This document shows positions 15,271 to 19,695 of a stretch of DNA of 19,695 nucleotides, piece by piece (position 1 is the first letter of the stretch; every line of letters begins with the position of its first letter). This DNA is from an uncultured Spirochaetaceae bacterium (GTDB lineage: Bacteria > Spirochaetota > Spirochaetia > Sphaerochaetales > Sphaerochaetaceae). The notes below the pieces were generated by a model that made no database searches, was not told where the DNA came from, and saw only the letters and a program-made list of their open reading frames with translations. The stretch lies in assembly GCA_946410375.1 (NCBI GenBank), contig CAMKAB010000002.1, forward strand, positions 1-19,695, in the 5' to 3' direction. Made by a program: the position numbers and the translations under genes.

Positions 15271-15681
15271 TTATTTCTTCTTATTTCTGTAGAAGAGATC
15301 CACAAGCCCGTCCGGCTCTTCGCTCATATCAAGTTCCCAGTGATACGCCGTCTTTAAAAGCCCTGAAGACCACACCTCAACCCATTCCAGCTTTTCCTGC
15401 TTTGTGCCTATCGTCTTTAAAAACTTGCTGAAATTCTGCAATCCGATTACATGACGCTCAAAAGCGATGTAATACTCATTCGTGCTTATAGGGGTGGAAA
15501 GAGATGTGCTTGCGATTTTTTTATAATCCTTATCTCTTAACTCAATCACGCTGTCCATATAGTGGAACATAACCCCCTCGGTTCTTTCTAATTCCTCCGG
15601 AGTGATTTTGAAAATCTCACACCAGTGTTCCGCATTTGAATCCCTGAAATCATAAAATCTGTTAAATTTCTCGTTATCCAT
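15271..15681 (-). CDS. Hypothetical protein (136 aa)
   Basis: I do not recognise this protein. The frame runs from ATG 15681 with a CGGAG SD 7 bases upstream to a stop 56 bases before mnmG, so it may be co-transcribed with mnmG. It is a soluble, mixed helical protein, rich in Glu, Lys and aromatic residues, with no signal peptide or transmembrane segment. Segments such as NAEHWCEIFKITPEELERTE, FERHVIGLQNFSKFL and EWVEVWSSGLLKTAYHWELD suggest a helical bundle. There are only one Cys and no evident catalytic motif. Codon usage looks like its neighbours. It is probably a real gene on SD and position. Confidence 0.75.
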   Translation of the reverse strand: MDNEKFNRFYDFRDSNAEHWCEIFKITPEELERTEGVMFHYMDSVIELRDKDYKKIASTSLSTPISTNEYYIAFERHVIGLQNFSKFLKTIGTKQEKLEWVEVWSSGLLKTAYHWELDMSEEPDGLVDLFYRNKKK

Positions 15682-16023
15682 CTTTTTTCTCCGTTCACAG
15701 ACTTTCCGATTCCTCCGAAAAAGAACCGGGAAGCGTCAGCATCCGTTTATTATATAAAATACAAACTCATAATTATCTTTGTTTTTAATGTACCTAATAA
15801 AAGAGAAAAAGGTAAATAGGTTTAATTGTCTTTTCTTAAAAAACCGCTGAAAAAAGCTGAATGCATCATTATTTCTTCCTCCCCCTTCCTCCCCCGCACG
15901 CCCTTTCCTGAATGCGCCCTTTAGCCTAAAAACGGCTGAAAACGCTTAAAATTACACGCTCTTCGCAAAACAGCCTGCTTTTTCCGCAAACAAGAGCGCT
16001 CTTTTCCTCCGCCTCCCTTATTC
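15682..16023. other. Divergent intergenic region between the 136-aa gene and rex
   Basis: No gene is seen. On the minus strand a TATAAT occurs at about 15750-15755, a possible -10 for the 15681 gene, but with no good -35. The sequence has an AT-rich half and a homopyrimidine stretch near 15876-15895 made of two identical 10-mers (TTCCTCCCCC). The rex promoter begins at 16024. Confidence 0.5.
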
Positions 16024-16052
16024 TTGACACCTCTATTATTAAATTGTAAATT
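16024..16052 (+). promoter_or_regulatory. Promoter of rex
   Basis: TTGACA (16024-16029), a 17-base spacer, then TAAATT (16047-16052), 4 of 6 to the -10 consensus. Transcription is expected about 7 bases downstream, at or within a base of the rex ATG (16059). No SD precedes the start codon. Confidence 0.7.
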
Positions 16053-16072
16053 ATTACTATGCAAAATAATAG
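16033..16072 (+). promoter_or_regulatory. 8-bp inverted repeat spanning rex -10 and start codon
   Basis: CTATTATT (16033-16040) and AATAATAG (16065-16072) are perfect complements flanking the -10 and the ATG. It does not match the classical Rex operator (TTGTGAA-N4-TTCACAA type). It could be an operator for autoregulation or a chance pairing in AT-rich DNA. Confidence 0.3.
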
Positions 16073-16739
16073 AATTTCAAAACAAACAATGCAAAGAATG
16101 CCTTACTATCTTCAGTATTTAAAGGAATTTGAAGCAAAAGGCTACACAAGAATTTCCGCTCCCCTCATTGCCGAAATCTTCGGATACACGGAGATTCAGG
16201 TCAGAAAAGACCTCGCTGCGGTCAGTTCCGTACCGGGAAGACCTCGTCTCGGGTTTGACATAAAACTGCTCATCTCCGATATTGAGGAAATTTTGGGGTA
16301 CAAGAGTCCGAATAAAGCGATAATCGTAGGCGTGGGCTCATTAGGTCATGCGTTGCTCAATTTTGAAGGTTTTTCCAACTACGGAATTGATATTATTGCA
16401 GCCTTCGATTCCAATAAAGACAAAATAGGCAGCACCGTAAACGGGAAAAAAGTTCAAAGCACGGAAAAGCTGTCTTCTTTCTGCAAGAAAAATAAAATAA
16501 AAATCGGAATAATAACCGTTCCTCAAAAAGCGGCGCAGGAAGTTTGCAACGAAATGGTTGAGGCGGGTATCACCGCTATTTGGAACTTCACGCAGGGACA
16601 CCTTATCGTTCCTGAAGAAATTCTCGTTCAGAACGAAAACATGGCTGCGAACCTCGCAATGCTTATAAATCACCTGAAAGAGAACAAACTTGAAATCGGG
16701 AAGAGAAAAAAGGGCAGAAATCCTATAATTCCGAGATAA
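16059..16739 (+). CDS. rex: Redox-sensing transcriptional repressor Rex
   Basis: Rex is a homodimeric repressor that leaves DNA when NADH/NAD+ rises and controls fermentation and anaerobic respiration genes. 226 aa, normal. Residues 1-80 are the winged-helix domain (ISKQTMQRMPYYLQYLKEFE, then EIFGYTEIQVRKDLAAV and PGRPRLGFD). The Rossmann domain follows with IIVGVGSLGHALLNFEGF (Gly91, Gly93, Gly96) and Asp117 in AAFDSNKDKIGS at the NADH ribose position. The C-terminal swapped helix matches IWNFTQGHLIVPEEI then LAMLINHLK. The family N-terminus fits M1, yet no SD precedes it and a good promoter ends 6 bases upstream, so the mRNA may be leaderless. The protein ends in a basic tail (GKRKKGRNPI). 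A terminator follows. Confidence 0.95.
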   Translation: MQNNRISKQTMQRMPYYLQYLKEFEAKGYTRISAPLIAEIFGYTEIQVRKDLAAVSSVPGRPRLGFDIKLLISDIEEILGYKSPNKAIIVGVGSLGHALLNFEGFSNYGIDIIAAFDSNKDKIGSTVNGKKVQSTEKLSSFCKKNKIKIGIITVPQKAAQEVCNEMVEAGITAIWNFTQGHLIVPEEILVQNENMAANLAMLINHLKENKLEIGKRKKGRNPIIPR

Positions 16740-16786
16740 GTTCCGAACAAGATAAGAAAACTCAAAAGAACGCATAATTCTAAAAG

Positions 16787-16842
16787 AGACTGCCGAGAGA
16801 CTCTCCGAATAAAACGGAAATCGCACCGGGCAGTCTTTTTTT
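16787..16842 (+). terminator. Intrinsic terminator of rex
   Basis: AGACTGCC (16787-16794) pairs perfectly with GGCAGTCT (16829-16836), followed by a T-run TTTTTTT. The 34-base apical region contains a further small hairpin (GAGAGACTCTC). It lies 47 bases past the rex stop. Confidence 0.85.
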
Positions 16843-16850
16843 GTGCGCTC

Positions 16851-16992
16851 CGCGCTTTCCTATCTCGCACAAACAGCCCCGGCCCGCGCTTTCCTATCTC
16901 GCACGTCCTGCGTGAACGTCCTCGCATAAATTATGATATTCGCACCGGTCATACAATTCTCCTCCCGCACGTCCTGCGCGAACGTCTTCGCC
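16851..16992. repeat. Short direct repeats in the rex-DUF4912 gap
   Basis: An identical 20-mer (CGCGCTTTCCTATCTCGCAC) occurs at 16851-16870 and 16885-16904, 34 bases apart. A second near-identical 27-base repeat occurs at 16900-16926 and 16966-16992 (starts CGCACGTCCTGCG, 24 of 27 matching). No gene is seen in the 464-base gap 16740-17203, which also contains the rex terminator and a promoter for the next gene. Confidence 0.8.
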
Positions 16993-17084
16993 AGAGCCCG
17001 TAAACGCACCCGTACCGGATTCACACTATCTCCTCGCACTCCGGACACCAGACGCTATCCGATTTCCCGTCCCACCCCGAAATC

Positions 17085-17114
17085 TTGTAATTTTCCGTTT
17101 TATTTTATTATTAT
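17085..17114 (+). promoter_or_regulatory. Likely promoter of the DUF4912-GH57 operon
   Basis: TTGTAA (17085-17090), an 18-base spacer, then TATTAT (17109-17114). The -35 matches 4/6 and the -10 5/6. It is about 90 bases upstream of the DUF4912 start, in AT-rich DNA after the GC-rich repeat region. Confidence 0.5.
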
Positions 17115-17203
17115 GTGTTTATGCTTTTGCGCTGAGCAGAACCGTACAAATATAAACACAGACCATAAAAACAGAAGACTTACTAACGCCACGGAGAAAA
17201 TAC

Positions 17204-17881
17204 ATGAAACTTATTAACATAAACAGGCTTTCTGATTCCGAACTCAAATACATGGCTGAACAGGAAGGCATCGAAGACGCCGACTCGCTGGACAGAACGG
17301 AACTGATAGAAAACCTTGAAGAAATATACGGCGGAGATGCATCCGAGCTTGACGTAGACAAGAAATTCGTAAAAACCCTTATTGCAAAAGAAACGGAAAC
17401 AGACGCTCTTCCCGGAGTACGACCTCTTCCCGATAAATTCAACGACAACGAGATTCAAACCATTCTCCAAGACCCCGCGTGGGCATATGTGATATGGCAT
17501 ATTTCCCATGCAACCAAAGAAAAAATACTGAGAAACGAAAACGTAAAAATAATACTCCGCGTCATTGCGCTGAAAGAAAACAACAAGAAAGAAGAGAGCT
17601 ATCAAGTGGAAGTCGGCATAGACGACACCACATGGAACATAGAATTTCCGTGGAAAGGCAGAAACTACGAAATCACGCTGAACGCGGAAATAGACGGGGT
17701 GCTCACCACGCTCGCCACAAGCCCGATAGAAACAATTCCGAACGTTTACGTGGAAGACCATCCGGAAATACTCAGGAACCCGGAAACCTACAAAGTTCTT
17801 TCTTCATCTCTCATCACAAACGGAGGCGAGTACTTAGCCGTAGACGAGGTGAAACAAATCCTCTCGGGGAACCTTACGTAA
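17204..17881 (+). CDS. DUF4912-domain protein with Rho-N/SAP-like N-terminus
   Basis: 225 aa from ATG 17204 with a CGGAG SD. Residues about 7-42 (LSDSELKYMAEQEGIED, then LDRTELIENLEEIY) look like a Rho-N/SAP-like helix-extended-loop-helix, a nucleic-acid or protein-binding motif. The rest matches what I recall of DUF4912: PLPDKFNDNEIQTILQDPAW then YVIWHISHATKEKIL, followed by a beta-rich part with YQVEVGIDDTTWNIEFPWKG. The beta part resembles a carbohydrate-binding or Ig-like sandwich; that is inference. Function of DUF4912 is unknown. It lies 61 bases upstream of a GH57 gene with the same strand, and the pairing suggests a glycan-linked role. There is no signal peptide, so it is cytoplasmic. 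Confidence 0.75.
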   Translation: MKLININRLSDSELKYMAEQEGIEDADSLDRTELIENLEEIYGGDASELDVDKKFVKTLIAKETETDALPGVRPLPDKFNDNEIQTILQDPAWAYVIWHISHATKEKILRNENVKIILRVIALKENNKKEESYQVEVGIDDTTWNIEFPWKGRNYEITLNAEIDGVLTTLATSPIETIPNVYVEDHPEILRNPETYKVLSSSLITNGGEYLAVDEVKQILSGNLT

Positions 17882-17942
17882 ACCCGACCATCACACTGCA
17901 AGGCCGGAATAACCCGGAACCGCACAACTTCAGGAGATTATC

Positions 17943-19571
17943 ATGACAAACAACATAAACTTTATGCTACACGCGCACCTACCGTTCGTGAGGCACCCGG
18001 AATACTCGAAATTCATTGAGGAAGACTGGTTAAACGAAGCCATCAACGAATGTTACCTGCCATTACTGAGGATGTTCCACAAGCTCAGAGACGAAGGCGT
18101 TCCGTTCCGTTTGGTGTTTTCCATCTCCCCAACTCTGAATTTCATGTTACGCGACCCTCTGCTCAAAGAACGGTTTTTAACGTACCTGAACAGCCGAATC
18201 GAACTCGGAGAAAAAGAAGTTGTCCGAACAAAGAACAGCCCGCTGGAAAACGAAACGGCTCGTTTTTACCTGAACAACGCAAAAGAAAATCTGAATTTTT
18301 ACAACAACACTTGCGGAACAGATATTCTTTCCGCATTCAACAATCTTTCAAATTCGGGCCATCTGGAACTTATCACCACAACGGCCACCCACGCATACCT
18401 TCCGATTTACAAAAATCACCCGATTGCGGTAAATGCTCAAATTGAAACAGGGATTATGAGCCATGCGCACACGATAGATAAAGAGCTTCGCGGGTTTTGG
18501 CTCCCTGAATGCGGATATTATCCGGGACTGGAAACGCTACTGAAAAGGCATCAGATTGAATACACAAGCGTGGCGAGCCATTCGTTTTTCCTTTCCAAGG
18601 ATTTCATAAAAAACGGCGCGTACATGCCTGTTAAAACACCTTCCGGAGTGCATTTCTTCGCACGCGACTACAGACTTACAAGCCTGATATGGTCAGCCAC
18701 GGAGGGATACCCCGCAGACGAAGACTACAGGGATTTTTACAGGGACATCGGATACGACCTGCCGATAGAATACATAAAAGACTACATAGCAGACCCCTCG
18801 TACCGCGTTTTCACAGGATTCAAGTATCACGCGATAACGGGGAAAACCCCCGATAAGCGCCTGTACGACATCAGCCGCGCAAACAAAAAAACGGAAATAC
18901 ACGCAAATAACTTCCTGTATAACATAATCTCCACAGGAAGATCCGTGGAAGGGAATCTGGACGAAGACCCGATCTACACCTTAAGCTTTGATGCCGAACT
19001 CTTCGGGCACTGGTGGTTCGAGGGTCCGTCGTGGCTGGAAAAGGTTATCAGACTATGTGCGGAAAAAGAGGACGTCCGCCTTACCACCCCGACCGAATAT
19101 ATCCGTTCGCACTCAAAAATTCAAACAGCGCAACCGGCTTTCTCGTCATGGGGGAAAAGAGGCTACAGCGAAGTATGGGTAGACAATTCGTCCAACTCAT
19201 GGCTCTGCAAATACACGATAAAAGCAACGGAATGGATGAGCGAACTCGCCACACGTTTCCCGAATCAGACATCGCTAAAAAAGCGTTTTCTTTCGCAGGC
19301 TGCGCGGGAATGTTTACTCGCAATGGCAAGCGATTGGCCGTTCATCATGAATAACCACACCACGGAGGAATATGCGAAGTACCGTATAACGTCGCACCTG
19401 CAAAACTTCTATCTGGTATACGACAATATGTGCAAGAATGCGGTAAACACGGAATGGCTCGTCACATCCGAAAGACAAAACAACATTTTCCCTGATTTGG
19501 ATTACAACATCTTCAATCAGAACTATCTTGCCCATCCGAGCCCCGTGTACACAACGGATTTCTCAATGTAA
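17943..19571 (+). CDS. GH57 (DUF1957-type) 1,4-alpha-glucan branching-like enzyme
   Basis: 542 aa from ATG 17943 with an AGGAGAT SD. The conserved GH57 motifs are present in order: HAHLPF (10-15), TTTATHAYLP (145-154), GFWLPECGYYPG with catalytic Glu189, and LSFDAELFGHWWFEG with Asp350. Glu and Asp at these places are the nucleophile and acid/base of GH57 branching enzymes, near Glu183/Asp354 of Thermococcus TK1436 from memory. A C-terminal helical bundle with DWPFIMNN and EYAKYRITSHLQNFY matches the DUF1957-type tail. There is no signal peptide, so a role in internal glycogen or alpha-glucan branching is inferred; maltogenic or amylase-like activity is an alternative. It forms an operon with the DUF4912 gene. 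Confidence 0.92.
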   Translation: MTNNINFMLHAHLPFVRHPEYSKFIEEDWLNEAINECYLPLLRMFHKLRDEGVPFRLVFSISPTLNFMLRDPLLKERFLTYLNSRIELGEKEVVRTKNSPLENETARFYLNNAKENLNFYNNTCGTDILSAFNNLSNSGHLELITTTATHAYLPIYKNHPIAVNAQIETGIMSHAHTIDKELRGFWLPECGYYPGLETLLKRHQIEYTSVASHSFFLSKDFIKNGAYMPVKTPSGVHFFARDYRLTSLIWSATEGYPADEDYRDFYRDIGYDLPIEYIKDYIADPSYRVFTGFKYHAITGKTPDKRLYDISRANKKTEIHANNFLYNIISTGRSVEGNLDEDPIYTLSFDAELFGHWWFEGPSWLEKVIRLCAEKEDVRLTTPTEYIRSHSKIQTAQPAFSSWGKRGYSEVWVDNSSNSWLCKYTIKATEWMSELATRFPNQTSLKKRFLSQAARECLLAMASDWPFIMNNHTTEEYAKYRITSHLQNFYLVYDNMCKNAVNTEWLVTSERQNNIFPDLDYNIFNQNYLAHPSPVYTTDFSM

Positions 19572-19641
19572 GCGATACGGAAAGAGATGCCGATAGGGCG
19601 GCGCGCGCCGAAGAATAACTAACCGCAACGAAAAACGACAC

Positions 19642-19695
19642 ATGGAGCGGGAAAAAGACAAAACAAGACAAAACAAAACAAACGAGTACACCTCG
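19642..19695 (+). CDS. Possible start of a further gene, cut by the window edge
   Basis: An ATG at 19642 opens a frame of 18 codons to the edge (MEREKDKTRQNKTNEYTS), highly charged. It has no SD and lies 71 bases past the GH57 stop. The low-complexity ACAAAACAA repeats make coding uncertain. The interval 19572-19641 contains no terminator I can see, so read-through to a downstream gene is possible. Confidence 0.25.
   Translation, partial: MEREKDKTRQNKTNEYTS

Noticed and set aside
15876..15895. Homopyrimidine duplicate (TTCCTCCCCC twice), a possible G-quadruplex on the minus strand
   Set aside because: Only two long G runs, with shorter GG between; too weak to claim a quadruplex.
16041..16060. 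Classical Rex operator next to rex
   Set aside because: TTGTAAA at 16044 resembles one half site, but the second half (TTyACAA) is absent.
16670..17048. Minus-strand frames of 85 and 62 codons after rex
   Set aside because: They read antisense of rex and through the direct repeats; low-complexity and Arg-rich.
1..19695. CRISPR array, IS element, prophage, restriction or other defence system
   Set aside because: No regularly spaced repeats with unique spacers, no transposase, integrase or nuclease genes; the repeats seen are short and intergenic.

Overview
The window carries a spirochaete-like transcription and translation locus followed by a redox regulator and a glycan-active operon. RpoC, RpoB, L33 and the gene order tRNA-Thr, rpmG, tRNA-Trp, secE, nusG, rplK, rplA, rplJ, rplL, rpoB, rpoC resemble what I recall from Treponema and relatives. 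No 16S rRNA or database search supports the placement, so Spirochaetota is an inference; another deep phylum such as Elusimicrobiota is not excluded.

From 1 to about 15.7 kb every gene reads on the minus strand. Going 5'->3' on that strand: an unknown 136-aa gene (15681), mnmG, rsmG, then a TTGACA promoter leading into tRNA-Thr(GGU), rpmG, tRNA-Trp(CCA), secE and nusG. A 626-bp leader follows, holding a mimic of the ribosomal protein L1 binding site. Then come rplK-rplA-rplJ-rplL, an attenuator-like hairpin, rpoB, and rpoC, which runs off the left edge. These genes supply the RNA polymerase core, a transcription factor (NusG), a Sec translocon subunit, ribosomal stalk and L1-arm proteins, a 16S rRNA methyltransferase and a tRNA-wobble modifier.

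From about 16.0 kb genes read on the plus strand. rex (an NADH-sensing repressor) has a TTGACA promoter placed so that its mRNA may be leaderless, and a clear terminator. After 460 bp of repeat-containing intergenic DNA comes a two-gene operon: a DUF4912 protein with a Rho-N/SAP-like N-terminus, and a GH57 (DUF1957-type) alpha-glucan branching-like enzyme with both catalytic residues.

The main unusual features are: a net insertion of about 130 residues in RpoB that includes an apparent copy of the adjacent beta segment; the L1 operator mimic overlapping a 23-codon mini-ORF with a strong SD; the possible leaderless rex; five tandem 17-bp repeats between rsmG and mnmG, with 34-bp-spaced repeats in two other intergenic gaps; a low-complexity insertion in RsmG; an L33 lacking its fourth zinc cysteine; and Thr at RpoB position 531. 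I see no CRISPR array, IS element, prophage or defence system.
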